From the NCBI GenBank assembly GCA_965221595.1, contig OZ244900.1, forward strand, positions 3,038,001 through 3,102,000: a stretch of 64,000 bases of DNA. The letters run 5' to 3'. Source of the stretch: JAAXGX01 sp965221595 (GTDB lineage Bacteria > Acidobacteriota > Vicinamibacteria > Vicinamibacterales > UBA8438). Below, one piece after another: positions 34,211 to 42,969 of the stretch (positions are counted from its first letter, which is position 1; every line of letters starts with the position of its first letter). The notes under the pieces are model-generated. The model was not told the DNA's origin. It saw only the letters and a list, made by a program, of their open reading frames with translations, and made no database searches. Position numbers and translations under genes: made by a program.

Positions 34211-36385
34211 ATGGTGCGCAGATTACTCGCGGTGGGCAGCGCAGCCGGCGCCGCCGCCCTGGTCGCGGCGACCGCTGCTGCGCTGCAGCCCGGTCAGTCG
34301 CGGGGCGCGGCCATCCCGATGGACGGCGACGACATCGCCGGCGTGGTCACCGGCCCCGACGGCCCCGAGGCAGGGGTGTGGGTGATCGCCGAGACCCGGG
34401 AGCTGCCCACGCGGCACATCAAGATCGTCGTGACCGACGACGCGGGCCGCTTCCTCGTACCCGACCTGCCGGCGGCGGCCTACGACGTGTGGGTGCGCGG
34501 CTACGGACTGGTGGACTCCGGGAAGGTACGGGCCGAGCCCGGGCAGACGCTCGACCTGACGGCTGTGCCCGCGCCCGACGCGCGGGCCGCCGCGGAGTAC
34601 TATCCGGCGCAGTACTGGTTCTCGCTGCTGCGACTGCCGGCGCCGGACCAGTTTCCGGGCACGGGCCCGCAGGGCAACGGCATCTCGCCGGCCATCGACA
34701 GCCAGGGCGCCTGGATCAGCGGCGTGGTCAGCACCGACGGCTGCATCGGCTGCCACGCGCTGGGCAACAAGGCCACGCGGGAGATTCCCGACGCCTTCGG
34801 CGACTTCGACTCGCACGTCGCCGCCTGGGACCGGCGCATCAAGTCCGGCCAGGCCGGCGTGAACATGGACACCCGCCTGAACCAGGTCGGACGCCGGCCC
34901 GCGCTGGCGATGTACGCCGATTGGACCGATCGCATCGAGGCGGGCGAGTATCCGCAGACCGCCCCGCCCCGCCCGCAGGGCGTCGAGCGCAACGTCGTCG
35001 TCAGCCTGTGGGACTGGGCCGACCCCCGGGCCTACATGCACGACCTGATCTCGGCGGACAAGCGCGATCCGACGGTCAACGCCAACGGCCCGGTCTACGG
35101 GGCCGCGGAGAACAGCGCGGACTACATGCCGGTCCTCGACCCGCTGACGCACACGGCCACCCGCGTCGAGCTGCAGGTGCGCGACCCGAACACGCCCACC
35201 ACGGCCTCGACGCCGCCGCTGATGCCGTCGCCCTACTGGGGCGAGGAGATCATCTGGGATAGCCGTAGCAACGCCCACAGCTTCGCCATGGACCGCCGCG
35301 CCCGCGTGTGGATCGCGGCGCGCGTGCGTCCCGCCGAGGCACCCGCCTTCTGCCGGGAGGGATCGGACCACCCGGCCGCGCGGGCGTTCCCCATCGAGCG
35401 CAGCAACCGCCAGGTCCAGATGTGGGACCCGGCGACGGGTGAAATCACGACCGTCAACACCTGCTTCGGGACACACCACCTGAACTTCGCGGAAGACGAC
35501 AAGCTGTGGTTCTGCGGCAGCGGTCCGGTGGTGGCCTGGTTCGACACGAAGGTGTTCGACGAGACCGGCGACGAGGCCCTGGCGCAGGGCTGGACGGTGC
35601 AGGTGCTCGACACCAACGGCAACGGCCGGCGGGACACGTACGTCGAGCCGGGCGAGCCGCTGGATCCGACGCAGGACATGCGCATCGAGCGCGGCTTCTA
35701 CGGTGTGGCGCCGAGTCCCCGCGACGGCTCGATCTGGGGCTCGACCCGCGGCATGCCCGGCGGCATCGTGCGCGTGGTCCCGGGTGACGACCCGGTGCAT
35801 ACGGCGCTGTCGGAGTACTACGAGGTGCCCTGGAACGACCCGCAGGCGCCCGTCCAAGGGTACTCGCCGCGGGGCATGGACGTCGACAGCGACGGCGTCG
35901 TGTGGACGGTGCTGTCGAGCGGCCATCTGGCCAGTTTCGACCGCCGCCGCTGCGCGGGGCCGCTGAACGGGCCGACCGCCACCGGCCGGCACTGCGACGA
36001 GGGCTGGACCCTCCATCCGTTGCCGGGGCCCAACTACCAGGGGGCGACCGACTCGGCCAGCGCCGACTCGGCCTACTACAACTTCACCGACCGCTTCAAC
36101 CTGCTCGGGGTCGGCGAGAACGTCCAGCTCGTGACCGGCAACCTGTCCGAGGGCGTGCTCGCGCTGGTGGACGGCGAGTTCCGCACCTTCCGCGTGCCGT
36201 ACCCGCTGGGGAGCTTCTACGGCAAGGGGCTCGATGGGCGCATCGACGATCCCGACGCCGGCTGGAAGGGGCGCGCCGTCTGGACCACCTCCGGCAGCCG
36301 GGCCCCGTTCCATGCGGAAGGCGGCACGGTCAACGTCGCGCCGGTCTTCCGCTTCCAGGTGCGGCCGGACCCGCTGGCGCACTAG
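34211..36385 (+). CDS. Exported haem protein with carboxypeptidase-regulatory-like domain
   Basis: The 724-residue protein has a signal peptide (about 1-25), a carboxypeptidase-regulatory-like/prealbumin domain (about 40-118: GVVTGPDGPEAGVWVIAET, DDAGRFLVPDLPA) and a single haem c site CIGCH at 178-182. A large propeller-like region follows (NAHSFAMDRRARVWIAARV, HHLNFAEDDKLWFCG, PRGMDVDSDGVVWTVL). Similar fusions accompany quinoproteins in this phylum; an electron-transfer or Vgb-lyase-like role is inferred only. GGGAGG precedes the ATG. The divergent partner is the 32977 family gene. Confidence 0.75.
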   Translation: MVRRLLAVGSAAGAAALVAATAAALQPGQSRGAAIPMDGDDIAGVVTGPDGPEAGVWVIAETRELPTRHIKIVVTDDAGRFLVPDLPAAAYDVWVRGYGLVDSGKVRAEPGQTLDLTAVPAPDARAAAEYYPAQYWFSLLRLPAPDQFPGTGPQGNGISPAIDSQGAWISGVVSTDGCIGCHALGNKATREIPDAFGDFDSHVAAWDRRIKSGQAGVNMDTRLNQVGRRPALAMYADWTDRIEAGEYPQTAPPRPQGVERNVVVSLWDWADPRAYMHDLISADKRDPTVNANGPVYGAAENSADYMPVLDPLTHTATRVELQVRDPNTPTTASTPPLMPSPYWGEEIIWDSRSNAHSFAMDRRARVWIAARVRPAEAPAFCREGSDHPAARAFPIERSNRQVQMWDPATGEITTVNTCFGTHHLNFAEDDKLWFCGSGPVVAWFDTKVFDETGDEALAQGWTVQVLDTNGNGRRDTYVEPGEPLDPTQDMRIERGFYGVAPSPRDGSIWGSTRGMPGGIVRVVPGDDPVHTALSEYYEVPWNDPQAPVQGYSPRGMDVDSDGVVWTVLSSGHLASFDRRRCAGPLNGPTATGRHCDEGWTLHPLPGPNYQGATDSASADSAYYNFTDRFNLLGVGENVQLVTGNLSEGVLALVDGEFRTFRVPYPLGSFYGKGLDGRIDDPDAGWKGRAVWTTSGSRAPFHAEGGTVNVAPVFRFQVRPDPLAH

Positions 36386-36396
36386 CCGACAGCCCG

Positions 36397-37314
36397 TTGC
36401 AGGACGTGGAGAGCGCGCGGGTCGCCGTCACGGGGGCCAACAGCGCCGTCGGCAAGGCCCTGCTGGCTCGGCTCGCCGACGACGAGTCGCTGCGTGTCGT
36501 GGCCGTCGTGCGGCGGCAGGCCGCCGCGGCCGACCTGCCCCGCTCGCCGCACATGGCGACCGTGGTCGTCGGCTACGACCAGCCCGACCGGCTGCGTGCG
36601 GCGCTCGACGCCGTCGACGCGGTGGTGCATCTCGCCGGAACGCTGTTCGAGAGCCGGACGACCCGCTATCGGCAGGCAAACGTCGACACGACCCGGGTCC
36701 TGGTCGGGGCGGCGCGCGCCGCGGCCGTGCGCCGCCTCGTGCTCGTCAGCTCGCTCGGGGCCGATCCGCACTCGGCGAACCGCTACTTCCGTTCCAAGGG
36801 GGAGGCCGAACGCCTCGTCGCCGACGCGGGGATCGACGCGGCGATCATTCGGACGCCGTTGCTGCTCGGACCCCACACGGCCGGCGGTCGCGCGCTGCTG
36901 CGCGACGCGTCCCGGCCGGCCGTGCGCCTGCTGGGCGGCGGGGTGCATCGGCTGCGGCCGCTCGACGTCGACGACCTGTGCGAGGCGGTCGTGCGCTGCT
37001 GCCGTGAGTCGTGGGACGGCGTACGCACGTACGAGCTGGTCGGCCCGACGACGGTCAGCCAGCGCGAGCTGCTGCAGCGGACCGCGCGCCTGCTGGGGCA
37101 CGAGCCGTCAATCGGCTCGATGCCCGTCCGACTGGCCCGGGTCGCGGCACGGCTGGCCGGCCTGGTTCGCACAGGCGGCATGACGCCGACGGTCATCGAC
37201 GTCATCACCTCCGACGAGGTCGTGCCGCGGAATGCAGACGGCGATCTGGGCATCGACCTCACGCCGTTGGCGGATACCCTGGCGAAGTTGCGGGCGGCTG
37301 CGGAAGGACCCTAA
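36397..37314 (+). CDS. NAD(P)-binding epimerase/NmrA-like protein
   Basis: About 305 residues long, with a Rossmann start VAVTGANSAVGKALLARL, an atypical-SDR core (DAVVHLAGTLFE, RLVLVSSLGADP, NRYFRSKGEAERLV) and the YxxxK-like pair within NRYFRSKG. It resembles the NADH-ubiquinone subunit NDUFA9-like/NmrA group of atypical short-chain dehydrogenases. Nucleotide binding is clear; the substrate is unknown. The start is uncertain (TTG 36397 or GTG 36406). It ends two bases before the next gene. Confidence 0.75.
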   Translation: MQDVESARVAVTGANSAVGKALLARLADDESLRVVAVVRRQAAAADLPRSPHMATVVVGYDQPDRLRAALDAVDAVVHLAGTLFESRTTRYRQANVDTTRVLVGAARAAAVRRLVLVSSLGADPHSANRYFRSKGEAERLVADAGIDAAIIRTPLLLGPHTAGGRALLRDASRPAVRLLGGGVHRLRPLDVDDLCEAVVRCCRESWDGVRTYELVGPTTVSQRELLQRTARLLGHEPSIGSMPVRLARVAARLAGLVRTGGMTPTVIDVITSDEVVPRNADGDLGIDLTPLADTLAKLRAAAEGP

Positions 37315-37316
37315 AC

Positions 37317-38327
37317 GTGCCACCGAACACATCCTCATCGGGAACGGAATCTCCGGCCGACGCCCCCCCCACCGCCGCACGCCCCGCGCCCGGCAGAACC
37401 GGACGCGCCGCCCTGCTGGGCCTCGGCGCGGCCTGCTTCGCCTACCTGTACTACCGCCTGGACGGCGCCGCCGAGCGCGAGGGCCTGTCGCTGGCCGACT
37501 ACATGGCCGGGGTCTTCGCCAACGTCGACTGGCTGTCCTGGGTGGTCCTGATGGTCGCCTACTCGGGCCTCTACTTCTGCATCGACACGCTGGTGGTGAC
37601 GCGGGCGCTCAACTGGTTCATCACCCCGGTCCGCTACCGCGACATCCTGCCCATCCGCGCCAGCGCCTACGTCATCTCGATCTTCAACGAGCAGATCGGC
37701 AAGGGCGCGATGGCCTACTACCTGCACCGGCGCGACCGCGTGCCGGGCTGGGAAGTCGGCTCGGTGATGCTGTTCGTCATGTTCTGCGAGGTGTTCTACC
37801 TGCTGTTCTGGGCAACGGTGGGCTACGCCTTCAGCGGCCCGTCCCTGCCCCCCGCGTTCGGGCTGCTGCCCTGGCTCGCAGCCGGCGCGGTGCCGGTCTT
37901 CGCCCTCTGGGTGCTCTACTTCCGCGGTGCGATCCTGCCGGGCAACCGCCTGCGCGAGCGGCGCATCTTCCACGCGTTCCGCCGGGCCGAGGTCAAGCAC
38001 TATGCGCTGTTCCTCGCGCTGCGCTCACCGGCACTGCTGGCGGCCGTGGCGGTGTACACGACCGCGCTCAACCTGTTCGGCGTCGAGGCATCCTTCGCGG
38101 CGCTGCTCGGCTACCTGCCGGTCATCTTCTTCGCCGCGGCCGTGCCGACGCCCATGCGCGCGGCCGCCATCACGTTCTGGGTCATCCTGTTTCCCGAGAA
38201 CGAGGGTCCGATGGCAGCGTTCGGTTTCGTGCAGCACAACTTCTTCATCCTGTTCAACGCGCTCATCGGCGTGGCGTTCTGGCCGCGGGCGCAGCGCGAG
38301 CTGTTCGGGCGGGAGTCTGCGCCATAG
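37317..38327 (+). CDS. Flippase-like (UPF0104/lysylphosphatidylglycerol synthase TM) protein
   Basis: This 336-residue integral membrane protein has about eight hydrophobic helices (from AALLGLGAACFAYLYY to NFFILFNALIGVAFW). The motif INEQIGKGAMAYYLHRRD-like segment (IFNEQIGKGAMAYYL) matches the conserved region of UPF0104 membrane proteins. These resemble the flippase domain of MprF. It precedes a phosphatidyltransferase, so a role in lipid synthesis or translocation is plausible. GTG 37317 has GAAGGA upstream. Confidence 0.7.
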   Translation: MPPNTSSSGTESPADAPPTAARPAPGRTGRAALLGLGAACFAYLYYRLDGAAEREGLSLADYMAGVFANVDWLSWVVLMVAYSGLYFCIDTLVVTRALNWFITPVRYRDILPIRASAYVISIFNEQIGKGAMAYYLHRRDRVPGWEVGSVMLFVMFCEVFYLLFWATVGYAFSGPSLPPAFGLLPWLAAGAVPVFALWVLYFRGAILPGNRLRERRIFHAFRRAEVKHYALFLALRSPALLAAVAVYTTALNLFGVEASFAALLGYLPVIFFAAAVPTPMRAAAITFWVILFPENEGPMAAFGFVQHNFFILFNALIGVAFWPRAQRELFGRESAP

Positions 38328-38854
38328 CCCACCTGCTCACCGGGTTCAGGTTCGGACTGGCGCTGCCGCTGGCGATCGCCTTCGCGCGGCCGGACCGTTT
38401 GCCCGCCGGCCTGGTTGCCGCGCTGCTGGCCGCGGCCATCGCCAGCGACCTGCTGGACGGCGCGGTCGCCCGCCGGCGAGGCACGGCGTCGGCCGCCGGC
38501 CGACTGTTCGATCACGTCACCGACTGCGTCTTCGTCACCGCGTGCCTGGCGGGCGCCGCGGCGGCAGGCGTGGTCCCGGCGGCGCTGCCCGTCCTCGTCG
38601 TGGTTGCCTTCGGCCAGTACGCGGCCGACTCCTACTGGCTGCACCGCGAGAAGCGGCTGCGCATGAGCACCATCGGGCGCTGGAACGGCATCGGCTACTT
38701 CGTCCCGCTGGTCGTGCTTGCCGCCGCGCGGATCGAGGTGGTGCCGGGCCAGGCGGCGGTCCTGACGCCGGTCGCCCGCGCCGCGGCCTGGGTGCTGGTG
38801 GCCACGACGCTCGCTTCCCTCGTCGACCGCGCCAGCGCGGTCCGCCGGCGGTAG
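38324..38854 (+). CDS. CDP-alcohol phosphatidyltransferase, possible AUA start
   Basis: The product of about 176 residues carries the complete CDP-alcohol phosphotransferase motif DLLDGAVAR, eight residues, G, three, D, three, D (DxxDGxxAR...GxxxDxxxD). It has about five membrane helices. It makes a phosphodiester lipid from a CDP-lipid and an alcohol. No ATG, GTG or TTG lies before the conserved AHLLTGFRF segment in this frame. ATA at 38324 overlaps the previous stop (ATAG) and follows GGGCGGGAG at about 9 bases, so an AUA start with translational coupling is proposed. Confidence 0.75.
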   Translation: MAHLLTGFRFGLALPLAIAFARPDRLPAGLVAALLAAAIASDLLDGAVARRRGTASAAGRLFDHVTDCVFVTACLAGAAAAGVVPAALPVLVVVAFGQYAADSYWLHREKRLRMSTIGRWNGIGYFVPLVVLAAARIEVVPGQAAVLTPVARAAAWVLVATTLASLVDRASAVRRR

Positions 38855-38997
38855 CCGTACGCACGGCCGGGCCCGCCAGCGCATCCTGTGGACCCGCCCC
38901 GGCGCAGAAATATACGATTCCGCTTGGAGACGACGGCGGCGAATGACCCGCCCCCAACACCGCGCTACACCATGTGGCTCTACACCTTCTACACCAG

Positions 38998-39819
38998 ATG
39001 TCGTCCATCCTGATCGCGGGCTGCGGCGACGTCGGCAGCGAGCTCGCGCGGCGCCTGCTGGCCGACGGGCACGCGGTGTACGGGCTGCGGCGCCGTGCCC
39101 ACCTGCTGCCGGCGGGCGTGCGTCCGGTCGCAGCGAACCTGCAGGATCCCGACAGCCTGCGGGCCGTGCCGGATGGGCTCGACGCCGTATGCTACGTGGC
39201 CGCGGCCGACCGGCGCTCGCCCGCAGCCTACCGCGCCGCCTACGTCGACGGCCCCCGCAACCTGCTGCGCGCCGCCGGCCGGGGCGGCACGCTCGCACGG
39301 GTGCTCTATGCGTCGAGCACCCGCGTGTATCCGCAGAACGCAGGCGAGTGGGTGGACGAGGACTCCCCCACCGGCGGCGACGACTACGGGCGTATCCTCC
39401 TCGACGGCGAGGCCGTGGTCCACGACAGCGCGGCAGGGGCCAGCGTCGTGCGCCTGGCCGGCATCTACGGCCCGGGCCGCACGCGCCTGGTCGACCGCGT
39501 GCGCGCAGGCGAGCCGTGCGCCCCCGTCTACACCAACCGCATCCACCGCGACGACTGCGCCGGGCTGCTGCGCCACCTCCTGCGACTCGAACACCCGCTG
39601 CCCGTGTACCTGGGCGCAGACCACGAGCCGGCGACGCAGTGCGCGGTCATGCGCTGGATTGCCGGGTGCCTGGGGCTGCCCGCTCCTGCCCCCCCCGCCG
39701 CCGACCAAGCGCCCGGCGGCAAGCGCTGCCGCAACGCGCGGCTGGTTTCCAGCGGCTACGTGTTCGAGCACCGCAGCTTCCGCGACGGCTACGGTGCCCT
39801 GCTCGGCGGCGCCCGCTGA
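38998..39819 (+). CDS. NAD-dependent epimerase/dehydratase (YeeZ-like)
   Basis: The 273-residue protein starts ILIAGCGDVGSELARRL, a Rossmann fold, followed by LYASSTRVYPQNAGEWVDED, VVRLAGIYGPGR and TNRIHRDDCAGLL, the extended SDR pattern of nucleotide-sugar epimerases. The catalytic YxxxK is not evident (RILLDGEAVV occupies the region), as in the YeeZ subgroup. Substrate unknown. The ATG at 38998 lies on the conserved residue spacing. Confidence 0.8.
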   Translation: MSSILIAGCGDVGSELARRLLADGHAVYGLRRRAHLLPAGVRPVAANLQDPDSLRAVPDGLDAVCYVAAADRRSPAAYRAAYVDGPRNLLRAAGRGGTLARVLYASSTRVYPQNAGEWVDEDSPTGGDDYGRILLDGEAVVHDSAAGASVVRLAGIYGPGRTRLVDRVRAGEPCAPVYTNRIHRDDCAGLLRHLLRLEHPLPVYLGADHEPATQCAVMRWIAGCLGLPAPAPPAADQAPGGKRCRNARLVSSGYVFEHRSFRDGYGALLGGAR

Positions 39820-39852
39820 CAGGCAGCGGGGCCTTTTGCCGCGGGCTGCTAT
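39820..39852 (+). terminator. Repeat-derived terminator-like element
   Basis: CAGGCAGCGGGGCCTTTTGCCGCGGGCTGCTA directly after the TGA is the right half of the dispersed repeat family. It can fold CAGCGG...CCGCGGGCTG around CCTTTT, so it may act as a bidirectional terminator. Confidence 0.5.
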
Positions 39853-39888
39853 ACTGCCGTACCGAATCCCGGTACCGAGGTCGCGCCG

Positions 39889-42357
39889 ATGCCGCCCCAG
39901 CGTGATGTCGCCGGTCCGTCCGACGCGTTCGACGCGTCGCGGCGGAGCTTCCTGAAGTGGAGCGCCCTGCTCGGGGGGGCGACAGCGCTCGGCGGCGGCG
40001 GCCTGCTGCTGTCCCGCTACCCGCCCGCCGGCGCCCCGGCGGGCGTCGCGACCGCCGGGGCCGCAGCCGCCGGCAGCCGGATCTTCCGCACGGCGAACAC
40101 GCCGGAGTGCCTCCACTGCGCGCTCCTGGCCCACGTCGAGGACGGGCGGCTGGTGAAGGTGACGGGCGATCCCGACTTCAACGTGCTCGCCTGCGCCCGC
40201 GGCATCTCCCGCATCCGCCAGCTCTACAGCCCGCACCGCCTCAAGTACCCCATGCGCCGGGCCGGCCGGCGGGGCGAGGACCGCTGGGAGCGGATCGAAT
40301 GGGAGGAGGCGCTCGACACGATCGCCGAGCGCTACCGGCGCATCCTCGCGGAGGACGGGAACGAGGCGTTCCTCGCCGTCGGGGGCACCGGCAACTGGTC
40401 GTCGCTCTCGACCGGCGTCCGCGGGCTCTACTCAGCCTTCTGGAATCGCTTCGGCGGCACGACGCCGATCATCTCGCAGCTCTGTTGCGCCTCGGTCACC
40501 GAGGGCTACAACGCCGTCTTCGGCGGCGGCCGGTCCGAGTTCCGCGACGAGTGGGTGCACAGCCGGTTCTTCCTGGCCTGGGGCAACAACCCGGCCGTCT
40601 CCAACCAGGGCTACATGAAGAACCTGTTCCAGGCCCGGGAGCAGCACGGCGCCCGGCTGGTGACGATCGATCCTCGGCTGAGCGAGACCGCCGCGCTCTC
40701 CGACCAGTGGATCCAGGTCCGGCCGGGCACGGACGCCGCGCTCGCCCTCGGCATGGTCAGGGTGCTGCTCGAGGAAGAGCTGTTCGACGACGACTACGTC
40801 CGCAGCGTCACGAATGCCCCGTTCCTGGTGCGGCTCGGCGACCGCGGCTGCGACCTGCCGGCGGCGGCGGCACGCTGGCCGGCGGGCGGCAACCCGCTGC
40901 CGGTGGACCTGCGCGAGCTGCAGCTCGTGACGAACGGCGGCGGCGGCCCCGGTCGCTTCGTCGTCTGGGACGAGCGCGGCGGGCGCCCGGTCCCGGCCGA
41001 CACGCCCGGCGTGCGGCCCGCCCTGCACGGGAGCTACGAGCTCGACGGCGTACGCTGCCAGCCGGTCTTCGAGTGGCTGCGCGCCGTCGCGGCGCGTTAC
41101 ACGCCCGACGTGGTCGAGCGCATCACCGGCGCCCCGGCCGGCGTCGTAGCCCCGTTGACGCGGGAGTTCGCCGCGGCCAGGCCGGCAGCCATCATCCAGA
41201 ACATGGCCGGCGCCCAGCGCACCGACAACGGGACGCTGACGGTGATCGGCCACCTGTACCTGGCCGCGCTCACCGGCAACGTCGGCGTGCTCGGCGGGGG
41301 CGTCAACGACAACGGGGGCTATCTCCGGCAGGGGGGGAACATCAACTACCCCGTGCCCGTCCAGCAGAACCCGCCCATCGCCGGCATTCCGGCCACCAAG
41401 CTCGGCGAGTACCTGGTCGAACGCAAGCCGCATCCAATCCGGGCCGTCCACGTGGCCGGCGCCGGCGTGCTGACGCAGTACCCGAACACGCGCAAGATCA
41501 TCGCCGGGCTCGACAACGTCGACCTCATGGTCGTGCAGGACATCTTCATGACCACGACGGCGCGCTACGCGGACTTCGTGCTGCCCGTGACGACGCTGTT
41601 CGAGACCCGCAATCTGTTGGCGGGCATCCGCAGCCGCTACATCCAGCTCATGGAGCAGGCCATCGAGCCACTGTTCGAATCGCGCTCCGACCGCTGGATC
41701 CTGACCGAGCTGGCGCGCCGCCTGGGCTTCGGCGACGACTTCGACAAGCCGGACGACGATCTCCTGCGCCACGTCCTGGAGCCGACCGGGGTGACGCTCG
41801 AACAACTCGAGCAGGGCCCCGTGAATCCCATGCCGGACCCGTGGATACCGTTCGCCGACAAGCGGTTCGACACGCCGTCGGGGCGTATCGAGCTCTTCTC
41901 GCTGTACCTGCAGCGGAAGGGCTTCGCGCCGCTGCTCGAGTACCGGCAGCCGGTGGAGGCGCCGTGGGTGGACGAACGCCTGGCCACGCGCTATCCGCTG
42001 CAGCTCATCAACCGCAAGAACCACAACCACGTCAATTCGAGCTTCCACCATCACGACTTCCTGACTGAGATCTGGGCCAGCCAGGTGCTGCAGATTCATC
42101 CCGAGGACGCTCGGCCGCGCGGCATCGAGGACGGTGCCCGCATCCGCGTCTTCAACGACCGCGGCGAGATCGAGGCACAGGCGCAGGTGACGCGTGGCAT
42201 CCTGCGCGGCGTGGTAAGCGTGACCACCGGCTGGGGCGCCGTCGACGAAAAGCAGAGCGCCAGCATCCTGAGCCCCGACAAGTACGAGCCGATCTCGCTG
42301 GGGCACACGCTGAACTCGTCGCTGGTCGAGGTCGCCGCCGGAGGGGACGCAGCATGA
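39889..42357 (+). CDS. DMSO-reductase-family molybdopterin oxidoreductase, catalytic subunit
   Basis: The 822-residue protein has a twin-arginine signal (SRRSFLKWSALLGG). The Fe-S region has Cys74, Cys77 and Cys102, but the third ligand position is Ala81 (ECLHCALLAHVEDG), where the family has CxxCxxxC. Molybdopterin-binding segments follow (SQLCCASVTEGYN, AWGNNPAVSNQG, TIDPRLSETAALSDQWIQVRPGTDAAL), and a C-terminal dinucleotide-binding domain (RYPLQLINRKNHNHVNSSF). It reduces or oxidises an unknown S-, N- or As-oxide outside the membrane. The stop overlaps the Fe-S subunit start (ATGA). Confidence 0.88.
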   Translation: MPPQRDVAGPSDAFDASRRSFLKWSALLGGATALGGGGLLLSRYPPAGAPAGVATAGAAAAGSRIFRTANTPECLHCALLAHVEDGRLVKVTGDPDFNVLACARGISRIRQLYSPHRLKYPMRRAGRRGEDRWERIEWEEALDTIAERYRRILAEDGNEAFLAVGGTGNWSSLSTGVRGLYSAFWNRFGGTTPIISQLCCASVTEGYNAVFGGGRSEFRDEWVHSRFFLAWGNNPAVSNQGYMKNLFQAREQHGARLVTIDPRLSETAALSDQWIQVRPGTDAALALGMVRVLLEEELFDDDYVRSVTNAPFLVRLGDRGCDLPAAAARWPAGGNPLPVDLRELQLVTNGGGGPGRFVVWDERGGRPVPADTPGVRPALHGSYELDGVRCQPVFEWLRAVAARYTPDVVERITGAPAGVVAPLTREFAAARPAAIIQNMAGAQRTDNGTLTVIGHLYLAALTGNVGVLGGGVNDNGGYLRQGGNINYPVPVQQNPPIAGIPATKLGEYLVERKPHPIRAVHVAGAGVLTQYPNTRKIIAGLDNVDLMVVQDIFMTTTARYADFVLPVTTLFETRNLLAGIRSRYIQLMEQAIEPLFESRSDRWILTELARRLGFGDDFDKPDDDLLRHVLEPTGVTLEQLEQGPVNPMPDPWIPFADKRFDTPSGRIELFSLYLQRKGFAPLLEYRQPVEAPWVDERLATRYPLQLINRKNHNHVNSSFHHHDFLTEIWASQVLQIHPEDARPRGIEDGARIRVFNDRGEIEAQAQVTRGILRGVVSVTTGWGAVDEKQSASILSPDKYEPISLGHTLNSSLVEVAAGGDAA

Positions 42358-42905
42358 AGCAGGTAGCGTTCGTCTTCGACGCCAATCGCTGCACCGGCTG
42401 CCGTACCTGCGAAATCGCCTGCAAGGTCGAGAACGGGGTCGACCTCGGGGTGCGCTGGCGCAAGGTGCGCACGGTGGAGGGCGACGACGACGGCGGGCCG
42501 TACATGTACCACGTCTCGATGTCGTGCAACCACTGCGAGGTGCCGGTCTGCGCCGAGGCGTGCCCGTCCGGCGCCATCACGAAGCGGCCCGACGGCATCG
42601 TCATCGTGGACCAGAGCAAGTGCATCGGCGCCCGTCTCTGCGCCTGGGCGTGTCCCTACGACGCGCCGCAGTTCAGCGACGAGACGGGCAAGATGGAGAA
42701 GTGCAACTTCTGCTCGCACCGCATCGACGCCGGCACCGGGGGACCAGCCTGCGCGGAAGCGTGCCCGACCAAGGCGCTGCAGTGGGGCACGCTCGACGAG
42801 GCGGCGGCCAGGCCGAACGCCACGGACCAGTTCGGACCGCTGCCCGACGCCGACATCACGAAGCCTGCCATACGTTTCATCCCGCTCAAGATCGTCCGCT
42901 CCTGA
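42354..42905 (+). CDS. DmsB-like four-cluster Fe-S subunit with one ligand missing
   Basis: This 183-residue ferredoxin-type subunit has groups C13-C16-C19-C23, C58-C61-C66-C70 and C117-C120-C133-C137. The remaining group has C90, C96 and C100 with Ala93 where the second Cys should be (CIGARLC). Fifteen of sixteen ligands are thus present. In NarH and engineered DmsB, loss of one Cys gives a [3Fe-4S] cluster, so the same is likely here. It links the catalytic subunit to the membrane anchor. ATG 42354 overlaps the previous stop. Confidence 0.9.
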   Translation: MKQVAFVFDANRCTGCRTCEIACKVENGVDLGVRWRKVRTVEGDDDGGPYMYHVSMSCNHCEVPVCAEACPSGAITKRPDGIVIVDQSKCIGARLCAWACPYDAPQFSDETGKMEKCNFCSHRIDAGTGGPACAEACPTKALQWGTLDEAAARPNATDQFGPLPDADITKPAIRFIPLKIVRS

Positions 42906-42960
42906 CAGCCCGTGGTGAGAGCCCCACGTTGCACCGCGAGCGGCGAGACGCCCGCCTGAC
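42905..42960. repeat. Partial copy of the dispersed repeat
   Basis: ACAGCCCGTGGTGAGAGCCCC then GTTGCACCGCGAGCGGCGAGACGC and CCGCCTGAC are the reverse complement of the copy at 58616-58673, starting at the stop of the Fe-S subunit gene. It lies inside the operon, between the B and C subunits. Confidence 0.6.
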
Positions 42961-42969
42961 CGCGCCCGC

